From assembly GCA_021735645.1 (NCBI GenBank), contig JAIPGP010000036.1:1-34508 (forward strand): a stretch of 34,508 nt of DNA, in the 5' to 3' direction. Positions 15,313-23,652 of this stretch are shown here, piece by piece; the stretch's first letter is position 1; each line of letters begins with the position of its first letter. The stretch comes from Candidatus Cloacimonadota bacterium. GTDB lineage: Bacteria > Cloacimonadota > Cloacimonadia > Cloacimonadales > TCS61. The translations under genes and the position numbers were made by a program. Under the pieces are notes generated by a model. That model did not search any database. It was not told the origin of the DNA and saw only the letters and a program-made list of their open reading frames with translations.

Positions 15313-15357
15313 AATGAGAGGCTCTTTACAGGCTTTGTAGATATTCCGCGATAGGAA

Positions 15358-15418
15358 TTTCGGGGGGATACCAGGGAATTCTATAAAGTCTTGACGGGAA
15401 AATTGGGAAAAAGATGGT
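15358..15418 (+). promoter_or_regulatory. Composite G-run/TTGACG promoter of nadE
   Basis: TTTCGGGGGGAT at 15358-15369, TTGACG at 15391-15396 and GATGGT at 15413-15418 as a weak -10. The spacing is the same as at the other six sites. The expected start near 15426 lies 22 nt before the nadE ATG. The TTG of the -35 box is not a plausible nadE start. Confidence 0.62.
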
Positions 15419-15447
15419 TGTATGGAATAAAATACAGGAAGGTGAAG

Positions 15448-16224
15448 ATGCGCAAGATAGATTTAGGCATTGAAAGAAAACGAATAATTGAATTCATACG
15501 TGAACAATTGAGTAAGGCAGGATTGGATCATTTAATAGTGGGAATAAGTGGCGGGATAGATTCTGCCGTGACGGCTGCCATGTGTGTGGAAGCAATAGGA
15601 AAGGAGAAAGTGAAGGGATTTTTGATGCCGTATAAAGCGAGCCATCCAGACAGTCTGTTACATGGCAGATTATTGGCAGAATATCTGGGAGTGGAATATC
15701 AGAAAATAGATATTTCTCCAATGGTAGATAGTTATTTTACAAGTTATTTCCCGGAAGCATCAGCATTGCGGCGAGGTAACCGCATGGCAAGAGAGCGGAT
15801 GTGCGTGCTTTATGACCAATCTGCCAGATACGGTGGACTGGTAGCAGGAACTGGAAACAAATCTGAACTACTGACGGGTTATGTGACGCAGCATGGTGAC
15901 GGAGCCTGTGCCTTTGAGCCTCTGGGTCATTTATATAAGACAGAAGTGTATGAGCTGGCTGAGATGTTGCAAATACCTCGGGAATTGATAGATAAGGCAC
16001 CAACGGCAGATTTGTGGGACGGGCAGACCGATGAGAGCGAGATGGGATTAACTTATGCCAGGTTAGATGAGATACTCTACCGGTTATATGAACAGCAATT
16101 ACCTGAAGCAGAAATTATTGCAGAAGGAATTGAAGAGAAAGACCTGAAGCGGGTCAAGGAACTTTATAATAAATCTGAATTTAAACGTAACCTGCCGCCT
16201 CAATTGGAGTTAAATAAAGTATGA
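15448..16224 (+). CDS. nadE: NH3-dependent NAD+ synthetase
   Basis: Final step of NAD biosynthesis: amidation of deamido-NAD using ATP and ammonia, in the cytoplasm. The protein is 258 residues and lacks the N-terminal glutaminase domain, so it uses free ammonia. The PP-loop SGGIDS is at residues 34-39. Other family motifs are GTGNKSELLTGYVTQHGDGACAF split by known binding residues, KTEVYELA and PTADLWDGQTDE. I chose ATG 15448 because AGGAAGGTG lies just upstream; the longer TTG frame runs into the promoter. Its stop overlaps the next start by 4 bp. Confidence 0.95.
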   Translation: MRKIDLGIERKRIIEFIREQLSKAGLDHLIVGISGGIDSAVTAAMCVEAIGKEKVKGFLMPYKASHPDSLLHGRLLAEYLGVEYQKIDISPMVDSYFTSYFPEASALRRGNRMARERMCVLYDQSARYGGLVAGTGNKSELLTGYVTQHGDGACAFEPLGHLYKTEVYELAEMLQIPRELIDKAPTADLWDGQTDESEMGLTYARLDEILYRLYEQQLPEAEIIAEGIEEKDLKRVKELYNKSEFKRNLPPQLELNKV

Positions 16225-17420
16225 GCTTAATAAAGAATAGTAAATGTAAACTATGTAAAGTAAGAAGACAGCAGCGCTTTTGCCTGAGAAAAGGCAGAGA
16301 TATTTGCTGGGAATGCTGCAATAATATCCGTTATGACCGCAAATGCCCCGAAGAATGTAAGTATAGTCTGAAAGGTGGTTCCGGAATGGATATCAGTAAA
16401 ACAAATGCCGATTCATTAACGGAGTATCGCGGACTGATCAAAAACCTGATGGACTTGTGGATGCGAATGCCTGAACCGGAGTTAGGCGGTGGTATCCCTG
16501 AGGAATTAGCCAGAACAGAAGCAGGCAAAAAAGAAGTAATAAACTACTTTAAGAGATATAACTTAAAATCTATCTATAATATAAATTACATAAAGAAAAA
16601 ATTAGAATTGCAGGCATTGGAAACCGTGCCGGAACCTCAAAGTTATGAGGATATTGCGAGTTCATATCTGCGTTTGATCCTGGCAGGAGATATTGAGGCT
16701 TCTATTGATCATATCTGCAATGGGGATGAAGTGCGGCAGGATGAGGAATGGAGAGCGGATTTTATCAGTCAAAAGAAGAATGATATAATCTTAAAGAAGA
16801 TGAATGAATTCAAGCTGGTAGCTTCTGCATTAAGTGAAGATAAGCGGGAAGCGCTGGTATTTTTTGATGTAAACGGTAAATATGATCTGAGTTTGAAGTT
16901 GGTACAGCAGGGAGAAACGTGGCAGGTGGAGAGCCATTACAATGGCAAAATGGAAGTGGTGAATGGTGAAAATGAAGCTATGGGTCATATAGCAGTTTTA
17001 TTATCCAAAAACGAATTATCTCAGGCGGAAGACCTTTTAGTTAAGTATCTCTCGATATATCCTGATTCTGCTGATCTGCATTATTATCAGGGTGTTACGT
17101 CAGCTTTAAAGGGTAAAGGAAAGCAGGCGAAGAAGTCATTTTTACGGTCAGTGCGTCTTGATCCCGGATTCGGAGAGGCTTTATATAATTATGGTTTGCA
17201 GCTCCATGTGGAAGGTGAACTGGAGAAAGCAGCAGTTTATTATGAGAGATTGCTGGCGATTGAGCCGGACAATGTGAAAGCGTTGAACAATATGGCAGCG
17301 ATCAAGATAGATTTGCAGGATTATAAGTCAGCGGAGGTATATTTGAAGCGATGTGAGGAGCTTGAGCCAGATTTCGAACCTTTACAGGCAAATATAAAAC
17401 GGCTAAAAAAAAATAAATAA
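16221..17420 (+). CDS. Cys-rich zinc-finger protein with C-terminal TPR repeats
   Basis: I do not recognise a named family for this 399-residue protein. The first 47 residues hold eight cysteines (9, 12, 21, 29, 32, 33, 42, 46) in CKLCK, RFC, ICWECC and CPEEC, probably binding two metal ions. A helical middle domain of about 200 residues follows, including SYLRLILAGDIEASIDHIC, reminiscent of NTF2/SEC-C-associated domains. About residues 255-399 form at least three TPR motifs (for example GEALYNYGLQLHVEGELEKA). It overlaps nadE by 4 bp (ATGA), so the two are coupled. TPRs suggest protein binding; the function is unknown. Confidence 0.7.
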   Translation: MSLIKNSKCKLCKVRRQQRFCLRKGRDICWECCNNIRYDRKCPEECKYSLKGGSGMDISKTNADSLTEYRGLIKNLMDLWMRMPEPELGGGIPEELARTEAGKKEVINYFKRYNLKSIYNINYIKKKLELQALETVPEPQSYEDIASSYLRLILAGDIEASIDHICNGDEVRQDEEWRADFISQKKNDIILKKMNEFKLVASALSEDKREALVFFDVNGKYDLSLKLVQQGETWQVESHYNGKMEVVNGENEAMGHIAVLLSKNELSQAEDLLVKYLSIYPDSADLHYYQGVTSALKGKGKQAKKSFLRSVRLDPGFGEALYNYGLQLHVEGELEKAAVYYERLLAIEPDNVKALNNMAAIKIDLQDYKSAEVYLKRCEELEPDFEPLQANIKRLKKNK

Positions 17421-17475
17421 TTGATCTAAGCTGATTTCGATTATTTTATAAGAAAGAAATCAATAGGAGGTTATG

Positions 17476-17619
17476 ATGAAAGATTTTGGCAAGAAGATGC
17501 TTAACGTTGGTATAGCACTGGCAATATTGGCAGTTGCAGTGAAAGTGATCTATCATTTCTTTGGTAATATGGAATGCAATGAAGATGAACATCGGGAGCC
17601 TTATCAGCCAGAGGAATAG
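17476..17619 (+). CDS. Small single-pass membrane protein (47 residues)
   Basis: A short gene between the TPR protein gene and ribD. AGGAGG (17465-17470) lies 5 nt before ATG 17476. The product has a basic N-terminus (MKDFGKKM), one hydrophobic segment (about residues 9-29, rich in Ala, Val and Ile) and an acidic tail with CNEDEHREPYQPEE. The topology is probably N-in by the positive-inside rule. It ends 3 bp before the first possible ribD start, so the two are likely coupled. There is no recognisable family. The strong ribosome site and tight packing support a real gene. Confidence 0.72.
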   Translation: MKDFGKKMLNVGIALAILAVAVKVIYHFFGNMECNEDEHREPYQPEE

Positions 17620-17622
17620 CAT

Positions 17623-18714
17623 TTGCAGATGAACCAGAAACTGAAATTGATGGATAAGGCAATAGAAATTGCTGAATCCGGTAGAGGCAGGACATCTCCC
17701 AATCCATTTGTAGGCTGTGTAATAGTTAAAGATGGCAAGCTAATTGGTGAAGGAGTTACTCAGAAATGTGGCTCTGATCACGCTGAGATACAGGCTTTGA
17801 AGCAGGCAGGGGCGGAAAGTAATAATTCAGAAATGTACGTAACTCTGGAACCCTGCTGCTTTCAAGGCAGAACGCCAGCCTGCACGCAGGCTATTATAAA
17901 AGCGGGAGTTCGAAAGGTTTACATTGGTATAAAGGATCCTAATCCCCGGGTGAACGGGCAGGGCATTATCCAGTTAAAAGCAGCCGGGATTGAAGTGGAA
18001 GAGGGATTTCGGAGTGCAGAGATTACTGAGCAACTGGAATATTATCTTACTAATATGCAGAAACAGCGACCCTTTGTGATCTTAAAATCAGCTATAACAC
18101 TTGATGGTTATATCGCTGGAGCAGATGGCAGTTCAAAATGGATAACCGGAGAGCCGGCAAGGCAGAAAGTGCATGAGCTTCGCAGTGAAGTTGATGCCAT
18201 TATAACCGGAATAGGTACGATTTTGCAGGATGATCCGCAGCTGAATAACAGGAATGATGGAGAAAACCACCAGCCCTTACGCATTGTGCTGGATAGCAGT
18301 TTGCGCATTCCGGTTAGGAGTAAGCTGGTTATGAGTGCTAATGAGCAGAAGACCCTGGTTTTTTGCTGTGCAGCAGCTAGAGCAGAAAAAGCATCTGCTT
18401 TAAAAGAACTGGGTGTGGATGTGAAAGTATTGAAAGGCGGGAAATTAGAAATAGAGGCAGTGCTGCAAGAGCTTTATCGCCGTGAGATAAGCGTAGTAAT
18501 GCTGGAAGCTGGTGAAAAGCTGGTAAGCAGCTTTGAACGGGCAGGCTTGATCGATAAGTATTTTATCTTTATTGCTCCCCAGTTACTGGGTAATGGCAGG
18601 CAATTACTTTTGCTGCCGGAACACGGCTCTATGATAGAAAGACACCTGTTACAGTACAAAAGTGTAGAGAGAATCGGAGAAGATATTTTAATAACTGCCT
18701 ATAATAGAAGATAA
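17623..18714 (+). CDS. ribD: Bifunctional riboflavin deaminase/reductase
   Basis: Catalyses the second and third steps of riboflavin synthesis: deamination, then side-chain reduction of the pyrimidine intermediate. The N-terminal deaminase has zinc and catalytic residues His53-Ala-Glu55 and Cys78, Cys87 in EPCCFQGRTPAC. The C-terminal reductase starts near residue 148 with RPFVILKSAITLDGYIA, and WITGEPAR and the DDPQLNNR segment are typical. At 363 residues it is full length. The start is ambiguous: TTG 17623 is about 8 nt from GAGGAA, while ATG 17629 is 13-14 nt away, so TTG may be used. Other rib genes are not adjacent and no FMN riboswitch is visible. Confidence 0.94.
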   Translation: MQMNQKLKLMDKAIEIAESGRGRTSPNPFVGCVIVKDGKLIGEGVTQKCGSDHAEIQALKQAGAESNNSEMYVTLEPCCFQGRTPACTQAIIKAGVRKVYIGIKDPNPRVNGQGIIQLKAAGIEVEEGFRSAEITEQLEYYLTNMQKQRPFVILKSAITLDGYIAGADGSSKWITGEPARQKVHELRSEVDAIITGIGTILQDDPQLNNRNDGENHQPLRIVLDSSLRIPVRSKLVMSANEQKTLVFCCAAARAEKASALKELGVDVKVLKGGKLEIEAVLQELYRREISVVMLEAGEKLVSSFERAGLIDKYFIFIAPQLLGNGRQLLLLPEHGSMIERHLLQYKSVERIGEDILITAYNRR

Positions 18715-18769
18715 AAAACTTTACTGAATAAACCATTTCAGAAATTTTACCCTGATTGATGGAGGATTA

Positions 18770-19531
18770 ATGAGTACTCATATATCAGAAACAGCCCGGA
18801 TAGGTAAAAATACTGCTCTGGGTAAGAATGTGGTCATTCTTGAGGGAGTGACTATTGGTTCAGATTGCCTGATCGGTCATAATGTCGTAATTCATGCCGG
18901 GACCCGGATAGGAGAAGGTGTACGGATAGATGATAACAGTGTGATAGGCAAGGAGCCCTTACGTTCACCACGCAGTATTTTTGCGGATAAGAAGGACTAT
19001 GAACCGGCTATAATCGGAGATGGCTGCCTGATAGGTGCTCATGTGACCATTTATTGTGGAGCAAAGCTGGGCAGGAATAATCTGATAGCTGATCTGGCAA
19101 CTGTGCGTGAAGATGTGGAAGTGGGTGAGTACAATATTATTGGACGCAATGTGACGATAGAGAATTTTTGTAAAATTGGCAGCCGCAATAAACTGGAGAC
19201 CAATTCCTATATAACAGCTTATTCGGAATTAGGTGATTATTGCTTTGTGGCACCCTGTGTGGCAACCAGCAATGATAACTATATGGGCAGAGACCCGGAG
19301 CGATTTAAGCATTTTAAGGGAGTAACCATAAAAGATGGGGGCAGGATAGGTGTAAATGCCACCATATTACCCGGAAAAGTAATAGGCAGGAATGGATCTG
19401 TGGCAGCAGGCAGTGTTGTAAGCAGGGATGTTGAGGAAGAAACTGTTGTTTTAGGTAATCCAGCCAGAGTGTTTAAAAAAATTGCTGAAAAGCAGAAGTA
19501 TGAAAATAATTTGGATAAGAAAAAAGGATAA
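18770..19531 (+). CDS. Left-handed beta-helix acyltransferase (hexapeptide repeat)
   Basis: Acyl- or acetyl-transferase of 253 residues built of hexapeptide repeats ([IV]G-type turns such as TIGSDC, RIGEGV, KLGRNN, EVGEYN), predicting a trimeric left-handed beta-helix. The region VATSNDNYMGRDPERFKHFKG and the coil GVNATILPGKVIGRNGSVAAGS resemble sugar N-acetyltransferases of the WbpD/GlmU-C type. The C-terminus is charged. It starts behind GGAGG and is followed 2 bp later by a glycosyltransferase gene, so a role in glycolipid or polysaccharide synthesis is likely. The specific acceptor sugar cannot be told. Confidence 0.82.
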   Translation: MSTHISETARIGKNTALGKNVVILEGVTIGSDCLIGHNVVIHAGTRIGEGVRIDDNSVIGKEPLRSPRSIFADKKDYEPAIIGDGCLIGAHVTIYCGAKLGRNNLIADLATVREDVEVGEYNIIGRNVTIENFCKIGSRNKLETNSYITAYSELGDYCFVAPCVATSNDNYMGRDPERFKHFKGVTIKDGGRIGVNATILPGKVIGRNGSVAAGSVVSRDVEEETVVLGNPARVFKKIAEKQKYENNLDKKKG

Positions 19532-19533
19532 TT

Positions 19534-20247
19534 ATGCATTCCCTGGTGATAATACCCACTTATAATGAGATCGAAAATATTCATGAGATCATACCCGCAG
19601 TACTTGAGCAGGATGGGCAGCTGGAGCTATTAATCGTTGATGATAATTCACCGGATGGCACAGCCCTGGCAGTAAAAGAAATCCAGAAACATGAGAAGCG
19701 TGTCCATCTGATAGAAAGACCCGGAAAGCTGGGATTAGGCAGTGCCTATTTATCAGGATTCAAGTTTGGACTGGATATGGGTTATGAATATATCTTTGAG
19801 ATGGATGCTGATTTTTCGCATGATCCCCAGATGTTGCCGGTACTGTTGAAAACAGCTCAGCACAATGACCTGGTGATAGGCTCCCGCTATGTGAAGGGAA
19901 TAAATGTGGTGAACTGGCCTCTTTCACGACTGATATTAAGCTGGGGCGCATCCATGTATGTGCGGATAATCACCGGTATGCCCGTAAAAGACCCTACCGG
20001 CGGGTTTAAATGCTTTCATCGTAGAGTATTGGAAAGTATTAATTTTGATGAGATATTATCAGATGGTTATTCATTTCAGGTGGAGATGAATTATCGCACC
20101 TGGTGTAAGAAATATAAAATTGAGGAAGTGCCTATTGTGTTCACAGACCGCAGAGAGGGGCAGTCCAAGATGTCTAAGAAAATAATCAGAGAAGCAATAT
20201 TCATGGTCTGGAAATTACGCATAATGCGTTTATTAAAAAAAATATGA
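19534..20247 (+). CDS. Polyprenol-phosphate mannosyltransferase-like GT2 (DPM1-like)
   Basis: GT2 enzyme of 237 residues that would move a sugar, typically mannose from GDP-mannose, onto a polyprenyl phosphate at the cytoplasmic face of the membrane. Motifs are IIPTYNEIENI, the nucleotide-binding LLIVDDNSPDGT, the catalytic MDADFSHDP with DxD-like acidic residues, the GSRY segment, and DPTGGFKCF, which is characteristic of DPM1/Ppm1. There is no C-terminal membrane domain, so it is the soluble short form. The donor sugar is inferred from the family. Confidence 0.88.
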   Translation: MHSLVIIPTYNEIENIHEIIPAVLEQDGQLELLIVDDNSPDGTALAVKEIQKHEKRVHLIERPGKLGLGSAYLSGFKFGLDMGYEYIFEMDADFSHDPQMLPVLLKTAQHNDLVIGSRYVKGINVVNWPLSRLILSWGASMYVRIITGMPVKDPTGGFKCFHRRVLESINFDEILSDGYSFQVEMNYRTWCKKYKIEEVPIVFTDRREGQSKMSKKIIREAIFMVWKLRIMRLLKKI

Positions 20248-20255
20248 GGTAAATC

Positions 20256-21581
20256 ATCGAAATTACAGAACCGATCAGAATAATTAAAAAAGTGTATCAG
20301 GGTTACGGACTGGCAGATAATGATGGCAGGAAGATATTTGTAGATGGGGGAGTGCCGGGCGACTTAGTGACAGTGCGGGTAACCCACAAGAAGAAAGATG
20401 TTTTTTTTGGCGAAATAGAAAAGGTGATAGAGAAATCAGCAGCACGCTGCAGCAGTGGCTGTAATGCTTTCGGCAGATGTGGCGGTTGCGACTGGCTGAA
20501 TATTATTAGGGAGAAACAATTAGAATATAAAGAAGCTATCATCAGCGAGATATTTTATAAGCAGGATACGGGAACCCGGCTTCCGATAGGTTTTGGCAAG
20601 CAGGATATGCATTACCGCAATAAGTGCTTTTATCCCTTGAAAGCGTTAAATGGCAAGATCATCTTTGGAATGTTTGCCCGGTATAGCCATAAGATCATTG
20701 AGCATAATACCTGTCTGATTGAGCCTATGGTCTTTGATGAGATAGCTCAAGCATTATGTGACCATTTCATGGTAACTAATACAGAGATATACGATGAAGC
20801 CACCGGACAGGGGAATATTCGGCATATAGGGTTCAGGCAGGATCCCGGAACCAGGGATATTCAGGTGATAATTGTCAGCCGTAAACATAGAATGCCGTTT
20901 ACTAACCAGCTTGTGCGAGTACTCAGGGACAATTTCCCCCAGATCACAGCAGTGATCCAGAATATTAATCCCGAGATGAGTAATGTGATACTGGGCTCGG
21001 AAGATAAGGTTTTATTTGGCGATGAATATCTTAAGATGCAGGTTTATGGCAAAGTATTCAAAGTGGCATATAATTCATTTTTTCAGGTTAATATTGAAGT
21101 TTTGGATAAGGTTATAGAATTTCTGGAAGATATATTGCCTGCCGGTGGAGCTATTCTGGATGCCTATTGTGGTACTGGAGTTTTAGGTATCTGCCTGGCG
21201 AAATCAGGTCAGAAAGTTATTGGGATTGATAATTCACAGGCAGCTATAGCTAATGCCGAAAGCAATGCCCTGGCAAACGGTTTAACTGAAGTTGATTATC
21301 AATGTGGTGATACCATGACCATGCTGCCGGACATTCTGGCAAAGGAAGAAATAGGGACAGTGATTTTTGATCCTCCCCGCAAAGGACTCACCAAAGAGAT
21401 CATTGAACAGATAGTTAGCCATAAAATACCGGTGGTAGCATACATGAGCTGCAATCCAATGACCCAGTTAAGAGATATCAAGCAGTTTTCGGAAGCAGGT
21501 TACAAGATAATTTACATGCAGCCTTTTGATATGTTTCCGCAAACCTGGCATATAGAGAATGTAGTTATTTTGAAGCTATGA
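20256..21581 (+). CDS. 23S rRNA (uracil-C5)-methyltransferase, RlmD/TrmA family
   Basis: SAM-dependent RNA methyltransferase of about 429-441 residues. The N-terminal TRAM domain is followed by a 4Fe-4S cysteine cluster (CSSGCNAFGRCGGCDW, Cys53, 57, 63 and 66 counted from the GTG at 20292). The Rossmann domain has LDAYCGTGVLG and IFDPPRKG, and the catalytic Cys is in MSCNPMT. The start is unusual. The first standard codon, GTG 20292, has no ribosome site and truncates the TRAM strand. The open frame continues upstream (IEITEPIRIIKKVYQGYG) to ATC codons at 20253 and 20256 right after GAGG (20245-20248), suggesting a rare ATC start. Its stop overlaps the lipoprotein gene start. Confidence 0.88.
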   Translation: MEITEPIRIIKKVYQGYGLADNDGRKIFVDGGVPGDLVTVRVTHKKKDVFFGEIEKVIEKSAARCSSGCNAFGRCGGCDWLNIIREKQLEYKEAIISEIFYKQDTGTRLPIGFGKQDMHYRNKCFYPLKALNGKIIFGMFARYSHKIIEHNTCLIEPMVFDEIAQALCDHFMVTNTEIYDEATGQGNIRHIGFRQDPGTRDIQVIIVSRKHRMPFTNQLVRVLRDNFPQITAVIQNINPEMSNVILGSEDKVLFGDEYLKMQVYGKVFKVAYNSFFQVNIEVLDKVIEFLEDILPAGGAILDAYCGTGVLGICLAKSGQKVIGIDNSQAAIANAESNALANGLTEVDYQCGDTMTMLPDILAKEEIGTVIFDPPRKGLTKEIIEQIVSHKIPVVAYMSCNPMTQLRDIKQFSEAGYKIIYMQPFDMFPQTWHIENVVILKL

Positions 21582-22015
21582 AAAAAATACTTTATTCTTT
21601 TTTTTTAATAGCATTAATAGTAGGCGGATGTGATCTGAGTTCCCCTGAAGAAGCAAGTACAGGGGAGATTGCAAATGCTCTGGATGCTCTGGAATTAGCT
21701 TTTAATCTGCATCATATAGATGAGATAATGGTATTTTATGCTAATAGTTATCTGCATAATGGCGATGATATTGATGATGTTCTCCTTGATTGGGAGATCA
21801 GACTGAATGATTTTCAGGAGATGGAGCTGAGTGATATAGTAATAGAACTGGATGGTGATAGAGCTACAGTGACGTGCCGGAGAATTTTCTATGTGAATGG
21901 GGCAAGCGTGCAGGAATGGAATGAACCGGAAGATAACGGTGACATTTCCTATTGGTCACTGGTTGGAGATCAATGGCTGATAAGAGGTAATGAACACATT
22001 AGGGAAGATAGATAA
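21578..22015 (+). CDS. Small lipoprotein with NTF2/SnoaL-like domain
   Basis: A 145-residue predicted lipoprotein with lipobox IVGGC (Cys18). The mature part has the plan of a cystatin/NTF2-like fold: helix ALDALELAFNLHHIDEIMVFYANSYLHNG, then strands ending in ISYWSLVGDQWLIRGNE. Such domains often bind small ligands or act as immunity or accessory lipoproteins, but no function can be assigned. Its ATG overlaps the methyltransferase stop (ATGA), and its TAA shares one base with the next gene ATG, so it sits in a tightly coupled run. Confidence 0.75.
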   Translation: MKKILYSFFLIALIVGGCDLSSPEEASTGEIANALDALELAFNLHHIDEIMVFYANSYLHNGDDIDDVLLDWEIRLNDFQEMELSDIVIELDGDRATVTCRRIFYVNGASVQEWNEPEDNGDISYWSLVGDQWLIRGNEHIREDR

Positions 22016-23193
22016 TGAATATTTTATTTATCACTTCCAGACCGCCATATCCACCTAATCGAGGTGACAAGTTGCGGACTAATATGTTTTTGAAGATATT
22101 TTCGAGGGAGCATAATGTCTTCCTTTTTACATTTTATGAAAACAATCAGGAATTAGAATACAAGGCTGTTGTAGAGGAGTTTTGCCAGAAGGTCTGGTTT
22201 GAAAAACAAAGTAAAATTGGGTCTTTTTTTAAGGTTTTATGCAATATATTTGGTAGTAGACCTTCCCAGATTGCTTATTATTATAAGCCTGGAGCAAAGA
22301 AAAAAATCAAGAATATAGTAATTGAAAATAAGATAGAGATAATTTATTTCCATTTAATTAGAACTGCATATTACCTCCCGGAGGGAATCAAAGCTCATAA
22401 AATTCTTGATTACACAGATTGCATTTCCCGTGAATATCAAAGAAGCCTTAAATTCCGACCTTTTTTCTCCAAATTGTTTTATCAGGAAGAAGCCAGAAGA
22501 ATGCGCAAGTGTGAAAAAAACATTTGGAAAAAGTTTGATGATAACTGGTTTATTACTGGCGATGATATAAAATCTCTTGGCTTGGATGATTATAAATATT
22601 TTTCAGTAATTCCTAACCCGGTAAGGATATGTGCTGAATCAAAAAACTATTCATTGTTCAATAGACTAGTCTTTGTGGGTAATATGAGTGTACCGCATAA
22701 TATTCAGGCAGTAGAATTTTGTGTTCAGGAAATCATGCCTGAGTTTGCCGGGAAATCAAGATTTGATATTATTGGAGCTAATCCTGAGAAAGTAAAAAAA
22801 ATGCATGGAATAAATTCCACCCGAGTACTGGGTTTTGTGGATGACCTCTATCATGAATTATTAAACAGTGATGTATTTCTGGCTCCCATGTTTTATTCCG
22901 CCGGAATTCAGAACAAAGTACTGGAAGCAATGGCTTGCGGATTGCCAGTATTAACTACTCAAGCAGTAGCTGACAGTATTTCTGCAACCCCGGGAAAGCA
23001 TCTTTTGACAGCCAGTGATAAGAATGATTTTAGCAGGCAATTGTATTTATTATTAGCTGATAAGAATTATCGACAGGATATTGGCTTAGCTGGCAAAGAG
23101 TTGATTACAAGGCAATATGAACAAAGTATTATCGAAACCCATATATCTGAGAAATTGGATTTATCAGCTCTTCGCAAAAAAAATAGTGGGTAG
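22015..23193 (+). CDS. GT4-family glycosyltransferase
   Basis: Glycosyltransferase of 392 residues with a GT-B fold. The N-terminal MNILFITSRPPYPPNRGDKLRT motif is shared with sugar transferases associated with exopolysaccharide or exosortase systems (the TIGR03087 kind). The C-terminal domain has FLAPMFYSAGIQNKVLEAMACGLPVLTT, where the Glu of KVLEAMACG corresponds to the E of the usual EX7E donor site. Its ATG overlaps the lipoprotein stop by one base. An intergenic region of about 870 bp begins after it, so it ends this run of plus-strand genes. Confidence 0.85.
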   Translation: MNILFITSRPPYPPNRGDKLRTNMFLKIFSREHNVFLFTFYENNQELEYKAVVEEFCQKVWFEKQSKIGSFFKVLCNIFGSRPSQIAYYYKPGAKKKIKNIVIENKIEIIYFHLIRTAYYLPEGIKAHKILDYTDCISREYQRSLKFRPFFSKLFYQEEARRMRKCEKNIWKKFDDNWFITGDDIKSLGLDDYKYFSVIPNPVRICAESKNYSLFNRLVFVGNMSVPHNIQAVEFCVQEIMPEFAGKSRFDIIGANPEKVKKMHGINSTRVLGFVDDLYHELLNSDVFLAPMFYSAGIQNKVLEAMACGLPVLTTQAVADSISATPGKHLLTASDKNDFSRQLYLLLADKNYRQDIGLAGKELITRQYEQSIIETHISEKLDLSALRKKNSG

Positions 23194-23338
23194 AAAAATA
23201 TCCCAAGGTCATATGAATTGCCTGAAATTTGTAAAAGAAAATTCATCTGATTCTTTCATCGCTGAAAACTTGAGAAAGAATACTTTTTTATTTTCAGGAT
23301 ACTAACACTACTCAGTTGAATATCTACAATTGTTGCTT

Positions 23339-23617
23339 AATCTATCCAGATTAAGTCTTTAGCTTCCATCAAACTGGAAAGTTTGATCTAGCTAACCACT
23401 TCGTGGGAAAAGCAAAAACCAACTCCAGCTATCGAGTTGATCTTCGTTTTCGAAAAACTTCAATTAGTTACCAATTCCAGAGCTGGAAGCATTGGCTGTA
23501 ATCATCACATTATCTCCGATAATATATCCAAAATAAACCTCAGTGTACTCTGTGCCTCCGAGGTTAAAATATTTACATTCAACATTCATAATTCAAAATT
23601 ATGTCAACGCACTGCGT
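23339..23617. repeat. Cluster of eight short hairpins downstream of the glycosyltransferase gene
   Basis: Within 280 bp there are successive perfect or near-perfect dyads: 23339-23352 (AATCT/AGATT), 23369-23386 (TCAAACT/AGTTTGA), 23396-23406 (CCAC/GTGG), 23420-23439 (CAACTC/GAGTTG), 23446-23458 (GTTTT/AAAAC), 23471-23495 (CCAATTCCA/TGGAA..ATTGG), 23536-23565 (AACCTC/GAGGTT) and 23607-23617 (ACGC/GCGT). None has a T-run, and no gene is supported here. They may be worn-down palindromic repeats or a structured RNA. Confidence 0.55.
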
Positions 23618-23652
23618 AAGTATTTATCAGATTTCAATACTGGAAATAAACA

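Noticed and set aside
15391-15447. An extended nadE start at TTG 15391
   Set aside because: The TTG is the first part of the TTGACG -35 box, while ATG 15448 has a good ribosome site and matches the family N-terminus.
23117-23619. Short open frames of about 60 residues after the glycosyltransferase gene
   Set aside because: They overlap the gene end or the hairpin cluster, lack ribosome sites and show no protein-like composition.
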